Part shown: positions 16,162-24,467 of the stretch, piece after piece
How the letters are laid out: every line of letters begins with the position of its first letter
How positions within the stretch are numbered: the stretch's first letter is position 1
Assembly (NCBI GenBank): GCA_035293845.1
Contig: DATGMB010000240.1
Span: 1 to 64,000 of the forward strand
Direction: 5' to 3'
DNA from: DATGMB01 sp035293845
GTDB taxonomy: Bacteria; Acidobacteriota; Terriglobia; Bryobacterales; Bryobacteraceae
DNA length: 64,000 bases
The notes under the pieces: model-generated
What the model saw: only the letters and a program-made list of their open reading frames with translations
Told to the model about the DNA's origin: nothing
Database searches by the model: none
Program-made: the position numbers and the translations under genes

Positions 16162-17852
16162 TGCCGGGCGAATCGGGGGGGGAGAGCCGGCCGGCCGCCG
16201 GCGCGGAGGCGGCGTCGCTGATCGTCGTGGATCCGAGCGGGCACCGGTCGCGGGTGGCGATCGAGCCGCTGCCCTTCCGCATCGGCCGGCACGCCGAGAA
16301 CCACCTGATCCTGCGGGACAGCCGGGCCTCGCGCACACACGCCCGCATCGTGGCCGAGGGCGGCGAATACTGGCTGGAGGATTGCGGCAGCCGCCACGGC
16401 ACGTTTCTGAACGGCCGGCGCGTGGCTCGCGCGGCGCTGCGCAACGCCGACCGCATCGATTTCGGCGCGCCGGACTCCTACCAGCTCATCTTCGCGCTGG
16501 ACGCGGCGGAGATGCGGCGGCTGATGGAGCAGATCGCCGCGCCGGAGGGCCACCCAGGCCAAGGGGTGGGCGCGAACATGGCCAAGCTGCGCGCCATCCT
16601 GGATCTGGCGCGCACGCTGCAGAGCTCGTTTTCCGTGGATGACGTGCTGGCGCAGGTCGTCGACGCGGCGCTTGCGGTCACGGGCACCGAGCGCGGCTTC
16701 CTGATGCTGCGCACGGCGCAGGGTCTCGAGACGCGCGTGGCGCGGCACCGCAGGGGGCACAAGCTGCGGGAGGACGATCTGCGCGTGCCGCGCGAAGTCC
16801 TGCACCGGGCGCTCCAGCACCGGCGCGAGCTGCTTTCCATGAACTTCGACCCGGTATCGGCCGGGACGACGGCGCAGAACAGCATCGCGGACCTCGAGCT
16901 GCGCAGCGTGGTGTGCGTCCCGCTGGTGCGCATCCGGGCGGGGCAGGGCGATGCGACCAGCGTGCTGAAGGCCGGCGCGGAAACGGTCGGGCTGCTCTAC
17001 ATGGATTCGCGCGTGGCGGCGGCGGACCTGGCGGGCGGCAACCGGGAACTGCTGCAGACGCTCGCCATCGAAGCGTCCACGGTGCTCGAAAACGCGCGGC
17101 TGCTCGAAGAGGAGCGCGCCAAGCAGCAGATGGAAGAGGAGCTGCGGCTGGCGCGCACGATCCAGCAAAGTCTGCTGCCGGGCCGGGTGCCGGAGGGCGG
17201 CTGGCTGCGCGCGGCCGGCAGCAGCGTGGCTTCGCGCCAGGTCGGCGGGGACTACTTCGATGTGACGAACGTGGCGCCGCACTGCTGGTCCGCGGTGGTG
17301 GCGGATGTATCGGGAAAGGGCGTGGCCTCGGCGCTGCTTGCGTCCCTGATCCAGGGAGCGCTGATCGCGGCGACGGATCACCCGGCAGCGCTGGGACATC
17401 GCACGGAGCGGCTCAACCGCTTCCTGCTGGACCGCACCGGCGGGGAAAAGTACGCGACGGTCTTCTACTGCCTCATTATGGAGAACGGCGCGCTGCATTA
17501 CGTGAATGCGGGGCATTGCGCGCCGCTGCTCGTGCGGCCGGACGGCGCGCATCGCACGCTGGAGGCGACGGCCATGCCGGTGGGGATGCTGGATGGCGCG
17601 GAGTACGCGGTCGCGGCGGAGCGCCTCGAGCGCGGCGACAAGATCGTGATCTATACCGACGGCGTCAGCGAAGCGCAGAACACGGCCGGCGAATACTTCG
17701 GCAAGCGCCGGATTCGGGAGGTCGCGGCGGCGCATGCTGGGGCGGGGTGCGCGGACGTCCACCGGGCGCTTCAGGACGCCGTGGCGGCATTCACCGAAGG
17801 CGCGGCGCAGACGGACGATATCACGCTGCTGGTGCTGGAATACGCGGGGTAG
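16161..17852 (+). CDS. FHA-GAF-SpoIIE (PP2C) serine phosphatase, RsbU-like
   Basis: The 563-residue protein begins at the ATG that overlaps the fur stop. Domains in order: FHA at about 20-105 (PFRIGRHAENHLILRD, SRTHARI, CGSRHGTFLNGRRV), GAF at about 150-320 (ALAVTGTERGFLMLR), a short coiled linker (EEERAKQQMEEELRLARTIQ), then a SpoIIE/PP2C phosphatase at 350-563. The latter has GGDYFDV, VVADVSGKGVASALLASL, NAGHCAPLL, YTDGVSEAQN and TDDITLLVLEY, which provide the metal-binding aspartates. Such proteins dephosphorylate anti-anti-sigma factors in partner-switching pathways. FHA would recruit a phosphothreonine partner and GAF would sense a small ligand. No STAS or anti-sigma partner lies nearby. 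Confidence 0.92.
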   Translation: MPGESGGESRPAAGAEAASLIVVDPSGHRSRVAIEPLPFRIGRHAENHLILRDSRASRTHARIVAEGGEYWLEDCGSRHGTFLNGRRVARAALRNADRIDFGAPDSYQLIFALDAAEMRRLMEQIAAPEGHPGQGVGANMAKLRAILDLARTLQSSFSVDDVLAQVVDAALAVTGTERGFLMLRTAQGLETRVARHRRGHKLREDDLRVPREVLHRALQHRRELLSMNFDPVSAGTTAQNSIADLELRSVVCVPLVRIRAGQGDATSVLKAGAETVGLLYMDSRVAAADLAGGNRELLQTLAIEASTVLENARLLEEERAKQQMEEELRLARTIQQSLLPGRVPEGGWLRAAGSSVASRQVGGDYFDVTNVAPHCWSAVVADVSGKGVASALLASLIQGALIAATDHPAALGHRTERLNRFLLDRTGGEKYATVFYCLIMENGALHYVNAGHCAPLLVRPDGAHRTLEATAMPVGMLDGAEYAVAAERLERGDKIVIYTDGVSEAQNTAGEYFGKRRIREVAAAHAGAGCADVHRALQDAVAAFTEGAAQTDDITLLVLEYAG

Positions 17853-17859
17853 AACCGCT

Positions 17860-18693
17860 ATGTACGCGGGACGCATCGTCGCGCTGGACTTCCGAATGCC
17901 AGAGAAGCTAAAGATTTTGATTACAGGCGCGGCACGTGGCATAGGAATGGCAACGGCGCAGGTACTTGCCAACCGAGGGCATTCCGTCGTTGCCACCGAC
18001 ATATCCCCGTTGAGTGGATTGCAAGGCATCCAGGCACATATGCTCGATGTCACCAGCGATGACTCCGTGGCGCAGTGCCTTAAAGAGGTTGGTCCGCTCG
18101 ATGCAATCGTCAACAACGCAGCAATATTTGTTGGCGGAGGTCCGGTGGAAGGCTATCCACTGGATCGTTTCCGACAGACGTTCGAGACAAACACGCTCGG
18201 CGCGTTGCGCGTAATCCAGGCGGTGTTGCCCGCCTGGCGAAAGCGGGGTTCCGGCGTCATCGTGAATGTATCGAGTGTGAACGGCCGAGTCTCCTCGCCG
18301 CTCCGAGCAGCGTACAGCGCCTCCAAGTTCGCGCTCGAAGCCTTGACGGAGTCACTGCACCTGGAAGTCCGTCACTTTGGAATACGCAGCGTGTTAATTG
18401 AGCCCGGAGCGATCGCTACTGGCAGGAAACCGATCGAGCCTCATCAAGGACCAGCCGACTACGCCGGACTTTGGGAGCAGTGTGCCGGAGCCGATACCAA
18501 AACGACGGGGCCAAATGGCCCACCCGGACCCGAAGTTGTTGCATTAGCTATCGCGCGTGCAATCGAAGACCCCGCGACACCGCTCCGTGTACCGGTCGGC
18601 CAAGACGCTGAGATGATTTTGGGCTTGCGAAGAAGCCTTGACGATCAAGCATTCGAAGAGGCAATGAGAAAGGCCCTTGGGTTTACGTGGTGA
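17860..18693 (+). CDS. Short-chain dehydrogenase/reductase
   Basis: Starting at the ATG at 17860 (or MPEKLK at 17896) the protein has about 265-277 residues. It shows a Rossmann NAD(P) motif TGAARGIGMATA, NNAAIFVGGGPVEG, catalytic serine in NVSSVNG and tyrosine/lysine in YSASKFALEA, followed by EPGAIATG. It would oxidise or reduce an alcohol/carbonyl; the substrate is unknown. Codon use is clearly AT-richer than both neighbours (for example CAAGGCATCCAGGCACATAT), which suggests recent acquisition. It lies 7 bases after the phosphatase gene but is unlikely to be an original member of that operon. Confidence 0.88.
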   Translation: MYAGRIVALDFRMPEKLKILITGAARGIGMATAQVLANRGHSVVATDISPLSGLQGIQAHMLDVTSDDSVAQCLKEVGPLDAIVNNAAIFVGGGPVEGYPLDRFRQTFETNTLGALRVIQAVLPAWRKRGSGVIVNVSSVNGRVSSPLRAAYSASKFALEALTESLHLEVRHFGIRSVLIEPGAIATGRKPIEPHQGPADYAGLWEQCAGADTKTTGPNGPPGPEVVALAIARAIEDPATPLRVPVGQDAEMILGLRRSLDDQAFEEAMRKALGFTW

Positions 18694-18813
18694 TGAGATG
18701 CAAGCCTCACTGACCAGGAGCGGCGTAGAGTCGCACCTGACGAAAAACGCCCGAGTATGAGATCTGGCATGACAACCGGTCCGCGACCTGGAGCTTCCCA
18801 AGGCAAAAATTAA

Positions 18814-18847
18814 GGCCGGCCGGATCGCGCCTCGATTCCGGCCGGCC
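18814..18847 (+). terminator. Strong GC hairpin downstream of the SDR gene
   Basis: GGCCGGCCGGA (18814-18824) and TCCGGCCGGCC (18837-18847) form a perfect 11-bp stem around a 12-nt loop. There is no T-run after it, so termination is plausible but not typical rho-independent termination. It lies 120 bp after the SDR stop. Confidence 0.5.
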
Positions 18848-18848
18848 C

Positions 18849-18927
18849 TCGGCAGCGGTCCAAGCCGTCCTCGCGGCCGCTCCGATGCGGCGGGGACGGC
18901 CCTGGAGGCAATCGACAGCGCTGCCGG
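18849..18927 (+). ncRNA. Nested stem structure, possible leader RNA or small RNA
   Basis: GGCAGCG (18851-18857) pairs with CGCTGCC (18919-18925). Inside, GCCGTCCTCG (18864-18873) pairs with CGGGGACGGC (18891-18900) with one G-U. A 4-bp CCGC/GCGG tip closes a TCCGAT loop. Three coaxial helices this close are unlikely to be accidental even at high GC. It lies about 230 nt before amt. I match it to no known riboswitch. Confidence 0.35.
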
Positions 18928-19158
18928 CGACGTTCCCTCACGTGGTTACGCCCACAGTATACGCCGCAGTCGGACCGGTGCATCCGAATTGACGGGCTGC
19001 GCCCGTAGGACAACGCACGGATCGGGCCTCCAATTTGTCCGAAAAGAAGCGGCCGGCCATAAAAAAATCGAATCGCGGCCATTCAAACTTCTGCTTTGGC
19101 GGCCTGTGGCCGGGCGTTGGACAATGAGGCTGATACTGCGCCGCTCCATAAGGATCGT

Positions 19159-20553
19159 ATGATGCGACATTCCATACTATTTCGTGCGTTCTGGTTAAGT
19201 TTTGTGCCGGCCATGTTGCTGGCGCAGGGCACGCCGGACCCGCAGGCCAGGATCGCGGCGCTCGAGACCGCGGCGCGCAACGCGCAGAGCGCCGGAGACA
19301 ACGCCTGGATGCTGGTGAGCTCCGCCCTGGTGCTGATGATGACCGGTCCCGGCCTGGCGCTCTTTTACGGCGGACTGGTGCGGCGCAAGAACGTGCTCGG
19401 CACCATGATGCAGAGCTTCGTGCTGATGGCCGTCGTGACGGTGCTGTGGGCGGTGGTGGGGTACAGCCTGGCTTTCGGCTCATTTTCGCCGGTCGTGGGC
19501 GATTTGCGCTATGCCTTCCTGCACAACGTCGGCGCGGCGCCGAATCCGGATTACGCGGGCACCATTCCGCAGCAGACGTTCATGGTCTACCAGTTGATGT
19601 TCGCGATCATCACGCCGGCGCTGATTTCCGGTGCGTTCGCCGAGCGGATGAAATTCAGCGCCATGCTGCTGTTCACGGTGCTGTGGAGTCTGTTCATCTA
19701 TTTCCCGATGGCGCACATGGTGTGGGGCAAGGGCGGGCTGCTGAATGCGTTTTTGGGCGGATCGATTCCGTGCTTCGATTTCGCCGGCGGGACGGTGGTG
19801 CACATCACCTCGGGCGTTTCGGCGCTGGTGTGCGCGCTGTATCTGGGCAGGCGCCTCGGTTACCCGTCGGTGCCGTTCAAGCCGCACAACCTGGTGCTCA
19901 GCTTCATCGGCGCCTGCCTGCTGTGGGTGGGCTGGTTCGGGTTCAACGCGGGGAGCGCGCTGGCGGCATCGAGCCTGGCGACCAGCGCATTTGTGGCGAC
20001 GCATTTCGGCGCGGCGGCAGCGGCGCTGGGCTGGATGGCGGCCGAATGGATCGGGCACGGCAAGCCGAGCGTGCTGGGCGGAATCTCGGGCGCGGTCGCG
20101 GGGCTGGTGGCGATTACGCCGGCATCGGGCTTTGTGGAGCCGTTTCCGGCGCTGCTGATCGGCGCCTGCGCGGGCGTGGCCTGCTACTTCATGGTCACAG
20201 CCGTGAAGAGCAAGTTCGGGTATGACGATTCGCTCGATGCGTTCGGTGTGCACGGGGCCGGCGGAACGCTGGGGGCCATCCTCACGGGCGTGTTTGCCAC
20301 CAGTGCGGTCAATGACGGGCTGAAGGATGCCGCGGGCAAGGTCCTGCCGCTGGGGCTGGTGGACGGCAAGCCGGTTCAGGTGTTATACCAAGCCGTGGGC
20401 GTGGCGATCGCGTGGGTGCTCGCCATCGTGGGGACGATTGTGATCCTGAAGATCTGCGACGCGCTGGTGGGCGTGCGGATCTCCAAGGAACAGGAGGTCG
20501 AGGGGCTCGACCTGAGCATGCACGGGGAGGAAGGATATATTTTCGAGGCGTAG
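19159..20553 (+). CDS. amt: Ammonium transporter (Amt family)
   Basis: From MMRHSILF (ATG at 19159, AAGGA just upstream) the protein has 464 residues, a signal peptide ending near LLAQG, and eleven membrane helices of the Amt fold. Signature segments include ALVLMMTGPGLALFYGGLV, FAERMKFSAML, AHMVWGKGGLLN, DFAGGTVVHITSG and GFNAGSALAA, containing the conserved pore and twin-histidine positions; a second histidine site is FGVHGAGGTLG. It imports ammonium and is gated by the PII protein encoded 3 bases downstream. An in-frame start at 19096 would add a non-conserved 21-residue extension and is rejected. Confidence 0.95.
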   Translation: MMRHSILFRAFWLSFVPAMLLAQGTPDPQARIAALETAARNAQSAGDNAWMLVSSALVLMMTGPGLALFYGGLVRRKNVLGTMMQSFVLMAVVTVLWAVVGYSLAFGSFSPVVGDLRYAFLHNVGAAPNPDYAGTIPQQTFMVYQLMFAIITPALISGAFAERMKFSAMLLFTVLWSLFIYFPMAHMVWGKGGLLNAFLGGSIPCFDFAGGTVVHITSGVSALVCALYLGRRLGYPSVPFKPHNLVLSFIGACLLWVGWFGFNAGSALAASSLATSAFVATHFGAAAAALGWMAAEWIGHGKPSVLGGISGAVAGLVAITPASGFVEPFPALLIGACAGVACYFMVTAVKSKFGYDDSLDAFGVHGAGGTLGAILTGVFATSAVNDGLKDAAGKVLPLGLVDGKPVQVLYQAVGVAIAWVLAIVGTIVILKICDALVGVRISKEQEVEGLDLSMHGEEGYIFEA

Positions 20554-20556
20554 CTC

Positions 20557-20895
20557 ATGAACAAGATCGAAGCGATTATCCAGCCGTTCAAGCTCGACGA
20601 GGTGAAGGAGTCTCTCAAGGCCATCGGCATCGATGGCATGACCATTACGGAAGTGCGGGGCCACGGCCGGCAGAAGGGCCATAAAGAGGTCTACCGCGGC
20701 CAGGAATACAATGTCGACCTGTTGCCCAAGGTGAAGATCGAGCTGGTGGTGCCGGCGGAGCGCAAGGACGAGGTGATCCGTACGCTCAGCTTCGCGGCGC
20801 GCACCGGCAAGATCGGCGACGGCAAGATCTTCGTCTACGAGGTGGCCGAGGCCATTCGGATCCGCAATGACGACCGTGGAGACGCCGCCCTCTGA
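20557..20895 (+). CDS. glnB: Nitrogen regulatory protein PII
   Basis: The full-length 112-residue PII trimer subunit: MNKIEAIIQPFKLDEVKESL, EVRGHGRQKGHKEVYRGQEY with the uridylylation site Y51, and the B/C-loop TGKIGDGKIFVYEV. It senses ATP/ADP and 2-oxoglutarate and controls Amt and nitrogen enzymes. Y51 is retained, which fits the presence of a uridylyltransferase gene that overlaps it by 29 bases. GlnB and GlnK cannot be told apart by sequence, but direct linkage to amt is the usual GlnK arrangement. Confidence 0.95.
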   Translation: MNKIEAIIQPFKLDEVKESLKAIGIDGMTITEVRGHGRQKGHKEVYRGQEYNVDLLPKVKIELVVPAERKDEVIRTLSFAARTGKIGDGKIFVYEVAEAIRIRNDDRGDAAL

Positions 20896-23248
20896 CCTGC
20901 TGACGCTGGCGGAGCGGACGGCACAGGTGGACCGGCTGGCGGCAGAGGTAGAGGATCTGCCGCACCAGGGATTTGCTCTGCTGGCGGTCGGGGGCTACGG
21001 GCGCCGGCACCTGTTTCCGTATTCCGATATCGACTTGCTGCTGCTGTTCGAATCCGAGCGGCTGATGACGGCGTCGAAGCCCGCCATCGCGGCGTACCTG
21101 CAGCGGCTCTGGGATGCGGGGCTGCGGGTGAGCCAGTCCGTGCGGACGCCGGCGGAGTGCCTGCAGGTCCACCCGGATAATATCGAATTGAACGTCAGCC
21201 TGCTCGACCAGCGGTACCTGGCGGGCGACCGCGCGCTATACGCGGAGCTCGCGCGCCGGCTGCCGCACTTCCTGCAGGCGAGCCGCGAGCCGCTGGCCCG
21301 CAACCTGACGCAACTGGCGCGGCAGCGCCACGCGCGCTACGCGGACACCTTCTACCATCTGGAGCCGAACGTCAAGGAAGGGCCGGGCGGGCTGCGCGAT
21401 TATCAGCTCCTGCGCTGGCTCGACCAGTTACGGGACAGCGGGGGGAGCGAGCCCCCCGCCGAGTTGCGCGAGGCGTTCGCCTCGCTGGCGCACATCCGCT
21501 GCTTCCTCCACCAGCAGGCCGGGCGCGACCAGAACGTGCTCACCTTCGACGCGCAGGATGCGCTGGCCGAGCACGAGCACGCGGGCGACTCCGCCGCGTG
21601 GATGCGCGGCTACTACCGGCACGCGCGCGCGGTGTTCCGCGCCGCGGCGCGAGCGATGGAAAATTCCGAAGCGCACGCGAGCGCCCTGTTCGCGCAGTTC
21701 CGCGACCGGCGCTCGCGGCTCAGCAATGCCGATTTCAGCGTGCTGCGCGGGCAGGCGCATTTCCGGACGCCGCAACGGCTCGCGGCGCAGCCGGAATTCG
21801 TGCTGGAGCTGTTCGAATTCACCGCGCGGCACGGTGTGCGGCCATCCTTCGAAGCCGAGCAGCAGATCCAGGACCGGCTGCCGCAGTTGCGCCGCCATTT
21901 CGCGGAGCCGCCGGGCGCGCCGCTGTGGCCGGCGGTTTCCCGCATTCTGGAGCTGCCGCACGCTGCCGCCGCGGTGCGCGCCATGCACGACTGCGGGGTG
22001 CTGGGCGCGATTTTTCCGGAGCTGGATGGAATCGAGTGCCTGGTCGTGCGGGACTTCTATCATCGATACACGGTCGATGAGCACACGCTGGTGGCGCTCG
22101 ACAAACTCGCGGCGGCGGACGGGCCATTCCGCGATCTGCTGGCGGAAGTTCGGGCGCCCGCGGTGCTCCGCTTCGCCTTGCTCTTCCACGATTCGGGCAA
22201 AGCGGCCGGGGAAGGCCACGTGGATGCGGGCCTCCGGCTGGCGGAAGCCGCGGCGCGCCGCATCGGCATGCCGCCGCCGGAGCGCGATACGGTCTTGTTC
22301 CTGATCCGCCGTCACCTGGATCTCTCCGCGGCGATGCGGTCGCGCGACCTGTTCGACCCGGAAGCGATCCACGCGCTGGCGCAGCAGGTGGAAACGGTGG
22401 AGCGGCTGAAGGCGCTGGCGCTCCTCACGTACGCCGATATCAGCGCCGTGAATCCCGCCGCGATGACGCCGTGGCGCGCCGAGCAGCTCTGGCAGCTCTA
22501 CCTGATGCTTCACGCGGAATTCACGCGGGAGCTGGAATCGGAGCGCGTGGAGGCAGCGGATTCCGACTTCCTGCGCGGTCTGCCGACGCGGTACCTGCGG
22601 ACCCACACGCCGGAAGAGATCGAGATGCACCTGGCGCTCGAAGCGCGCCGGGCGAGCGCGCCGGGCGGCGTGGCCGTGGATTTGCGGCGCCTGGACGCTG
22701 CGTGGCAGCTTACGCTGATCGCAGGCGACCGCCCCGGCCTGTTCGCTGCCGCCGCCGGGACCATCTCCAGCTTCGGGATGAACATCGTCCGGGCGGAGGC
22801 ATTCGCCAACAGCCAGGGCCTGGTGCTCGATACATTCGCGTTCGAGGATCCGCACCGCACGCTGGACCTCAACCCGCCGGAAGTGGAAAGGCTGCGCGCC
22901 ACGGCCGAACGCGTGATTGCGGGCAAGCTGAACGTGCGCGATCTGCTGCGCCATCGGCCGAAACCGCCGCTGCCGAGCCGCAAAGCGGCATTCGCGCCGC
23001 GGATTTCGTTCGATTCGGACGCCAGCCGGTCCGCCACGCTGGTGGAAATTGTCGCGCAGGACCGGCCGGGGCTGCTGTACGATTTGGCCTCGGCGATTTC
23101 AGCAAGCGGGGCCAATATCGAGGTGGTGTTGATCGATACGCAGGCGCATAAGGCGATCGACGTGTTCTACGTGACCGCTGGCGGGCACAAGCTGGATGAG
23201 CAGCGGCAGGCGGCGCTGGGCGAGGCGCTGCGTAAGGCGGCGGGATAG
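20867..23248 (+). CDS. glnD: PII uridylyltransferase/uridylyl-removing enzyme
   Basis: The 793-residue bifunctional GlnD: nucleotidyltransferase motif VGGYGRRHLFPYSDIDLLLL at 44-63, KEGPGGLRDYQ, HD phosphohydrolase segment with YHRYTVDEHTL and FHDSGKA, and two C-terminal ACT domains (LTLIAGDRPGLFAAAAGTIS and VEIVAQDRPGLLYDLASAIS). It uridylylates PII when glutamine is low and removes UMP when glutamine is high. Overlap with glnB implies translational coupling. Amt, PII and its modifying enzyme in one operon form a complete nitrogen-sensing loop. The last 13 codons are copied at 23958-23996. Confidence 0.95.
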   Translation: MTTVETPPSDLLTLAERTAQVDRLAAEVEDLPHQGFALLAVGGYGRRHLFPYSDIDLLLLFESERLMTASKPAIAAYLQRLWDAGLRVSQSVRTPAECLQVHPDNIELNVSLLDQRYLAGDRALYAELARRLPHFLQASREPLARNLTQLARQRHARYADTFYHLEPNVKEGPGGLRDYQLLRWLDQLRDSGGSEPPAELREAFASLAHIRCFLHQQAGRDQNVLTFDAQDALAEHEHAGDSAAWMRGYYRHARAVFRAAARAMENSEAHASALFAQFRDRRSRLSNADFSVLRGQAHFRTPQRLAAQPEFVLELFEFTARHGVRPSFEAEQQIQDRLPQLRRHFAEPPGAPLWPAVSRILELPHAAAAVRAMHDCGVLGAIFPELDGIECLVVRDFYHRYTVDEHTLVALDKLAAADGPFRDLLAEVRAPAVLRFALLFHDSGKAAGEGHVDAGLRLAEAAARRIGMPPPERDTVLFLIRRHLDLSAAMRSRDLFDPEAIHALAQQVETVERLKALALLTYADISAVNPAAMTPWRAEQLWQLYLMLHAEFTRELESERVEAADSDFLRGLPTRYLRTHTPEEIEMHLALEARRASAPGGVAVDLRRLDAAWQLTLIAGDRPGLFAAAAGTISSFGMNIVRAEAFANSQGLVLDTFAFEDPHRTLDLNPPEVERLRATAERVIAGKLNVRDLLRHRPKPPLPSRKAAFAPRISFDSDASRSATLVEIVAQDRPGLLYDLASAISASGANIEVVLIDTQAHKAIDVFYVTAGGHKLDEQRQAALGEALRKAAG

Positions 23249-23259
23249 CGGGCGCCGGG

Positions 23260-23697
23260 TCAGTCGCGCCGGTAGATGCGCTTGATGCGGTGTTGCGATC
23301 CAACCAGTCCGAAGGCGAGGCCGTCGCCGGCCGTGCCGATCGATGGGGCAACGTAGTTGGGGTGAGCCGCTATCGCCGCCAGCGGGAAAAGGGCCGCTGC
23401 CGTAGCGCCGGCCGCGATGCCGCCGAAGAGCAGCGCCCGGTGGACACGTTCGGCGTGCGAACGGAAAATATAGACGTCATCCACGTCGGCCTTCTGCACC
23501 GTCACCTGGCCGGTCTGTGTTTCCAGGGTGACCGCGTCCGCGCTGGCGCGAACGAATTTCCCCGCGTTCGTGACGAAGCCCGAGGTCACCATGATCGGAG
23601 CCCCGGCTTGCATCGCCTCCACTTGCTGCCAATCGGCCCGGCCGGCGCCCGCCAGCAGGAACAGGCCGCTAACGAGAAGAATCAGTTGCTTGGGCAT
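23260..23697 (-). CDS. Exported hypothetical protein
   Basis: The 145-residue protein has a signal peptide (KQLILLVSGLFLLAGAGRA). A small beta-rich segment resembles an SH3/LSm-like strand pattern (VRASADAVTLETQTGQVTV), a putative membrane-inserting segment reads LLFGGIAAGATAAALFPLAA, and the end is basic (GSQHRIKRIYRRD). I do not recognise a named family; similar proteins of unknown function occur in Acidobacteriota. The ATG at 23695-23697 has TACAAT (23711-23706) 8 nt upstream, so it is probably leaderless. It is convergent with glnD, 11 bases apart. Confidence 0.7.
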   Translation of the reverse strand: MPKQLILLVSGLFLLAGAGRADWQQVEAMQAGAPIMVTSGFVTNAGKFVRASADAVTLETQTGQVTVQKADVDDVYIFRSHAERVHRALLFGGIAAGATAAALFPLAAIAAHPNYVAPSIGTAGDGLAFGLVGSQHRIKRIYRRD

Positions 23698-23851
23698 CGG
23701 TAGAGATTGTATGCAATTCCGGAAGCGAAGGGAAGCCCGGGTCGCAGGCCTTGGCGTTATGGCTAATCGGGCATCAGCACCGGGATGACCCGGTTACTGT
23801 GCCGGCAGGAGGCACGGCAGGGCTAAGTCGCGCAGGCTCGCGCAACACGCT

Positions 23852-23954
23852 CACGACCAGGGCCAAAAAACAATCCGCTATCCTGAAGAGAACGGGCATG
23901 CGGGACCCCATCCACATTATCGGCGGCGGGCTGGCGGGCAGCGAGGCGACGTGG
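23852..23954 (+). repeat. Diverged copy of the trmFO promoter and 5' codons (partner 24417-24524)
   Basis: CACGACC...CCAGGGC...AATC, then GCTATCCTGAAG and the coding start are shared with 24417-24524, about 565 bp away. In the coding part there are four differences in 57 bases: two synonymous (ATT/ATC, GCG/GCC) and two conservative replacements (D/E, T/A). Confidence 0.85.
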
Positions 23955-23996
23955 CCGGCAGCGCTGGACGAGGCGCTGCGGAAGGCTGCCGGGTAG
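23898..23996 (+). pseudogene. In-frame fusion of trmFO 5' end and glnD 3' end
   Basis: A 32-codon frame reads MRDPIHIIGGGLAGSEATW, the first 19 residues of TrmFO, followed by PAALDEALRKAAG and a stop, the last residues of GlnD (QAALGEALRKAAG). Both halves differ from the nearby intact genes mainly at synonymous positions, so the copies diverged while still coding. Transcription is possible from the copied TATCCT element at 23879-23884. The peptide has half a FAD-binding loop and no plausible function; I treat it as a rearrangement scar. Confidence 0.85.
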
Positions 23997-24011
23997 CGGA
24001 TCGAGGCCGAT

Positions 24012-24386
24012 ATGCAGCGGCTCCGAGGCAGAGTGGTCAGCGGGCGCGCGAATTTCGGCTTTTGGATCGAACGCCTGAATGCGTTCTACGCTGAGAAGAC
24101 CGGTATGCGGCTGTACCCAGGAACGCTCAATATCGAACTGCCCGCTCCGTATTCTCTACCGGCGAGTGTCCTGCGGCTAGAAGCGAAGGAGTATGGAGGA
24201 ACCGTCTCGGTGAGCATTGTACCGTGCCGGATTTTCGATCGCCCTGCTTTTCTGCTCCGCACGGATCCAAATGAACAAGGTACAGGGCATCACTCGCGGA
24301 ACATCATCGAGATCGCGACGGATGTTCGGCTGCGGGATATTTTTCAACTGAAGGACGGAGATTGGGTAGAGGTCGAATTGCCGTGA
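24012..24386 (+). CDS. ribK: CTP-dependent riboflavin kinase (archaeal RibK/DUF120 type)
   Basis: The 124-residue protein matches the single-domain archaeal riboflavin kinase fold. It begins with a glycine-rich loop RGRVVSGRANFGFW, then GMRLYPGTLNIELP (the PGTLN motif that binds metal and nucleotide), HHSRNIIEIATDVRLRDIF, and the end LKDGDWVEVELP. The family phosphorylates riboflavin to FMN using CTP. It is standard in archaea and scattered in bacteria, which normally use RibF. GAGG precedes the ATG. Base composition is AT-richer than glnD and trmFO, and the gene sits exactly between the rearrangement scar and the second trmFO promoter copy, so it looks imported. Confidence 0.8.
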   Translation: MQRLRGRVVSGRANFGFWIERLNAFYAEKTGMRLYPGTLNIELPAPYSLPASVLRLEAKEYGGTVSVSIVPCRIFDRPAFLLRTDPNEQGTGHHSRNIIEIATDVRLRDIFQLKDGDWVEVELP

Positions 24387-24449
24387 ACCTGCCTTCTGGC
24401 GAGCAAACAGGCTCATCACGACCCCGAGCCAGGGCGAAAATCAATCGGC

Positions 24450-24455
24450 TATCCT
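24450..24455 (+). promoter_or_regulatory. -10-like TATCCT of trmFO
   Basis: TATCCT lies 12 nt before the trmFO ATG, with GAAGG between. The same element in the same context is present in the duplicated copy at 23879-23884. Confidence 0.5.
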
Positions 24456-24467
24456 GAAGGTTCGGGC

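Larger units (their letters stand above)
18694..19158. other. Long intergenic region with structured RNA candidates
   Basis: No gene is supported in these 465 bases. The first part continues the AT-richer composition of the SDR gene. It then holds two strong inverted repeats (listed separately) and finally the amt leader, with a run of A at 19062-19068. No sigma-54 -24/-12 pair is evident before amt. Confidence 0.5.
23698..24011. other. Intergenic region with rearrangement scar
   Basis: 314 bases without an intact gene. 23698-23711 is the promoter of the minus-strand gene. 23852-23954 repeats the trmFO promoter and first codons. 23955-23996 repeats the end of glnD. The remainder (23712-23851) shows nothing recognisable. 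Confidence 0.8.

Noticed and set aside
18930..19158. Sigma-54 promoter for the amt-glnB-glnD operon
   Set aside because: No GG-N10-GC pair with acceptable flanks was found by eye; regulation by nitrogen must act otherwise or from further upstream.
23751..23996. 81-codon frame ending in the trmFO-glnD fusion as a real small gene
   Set aside because: Only its last 32 codons resemble anything, and those are pieces of two other genes. No conserved domain is complete.
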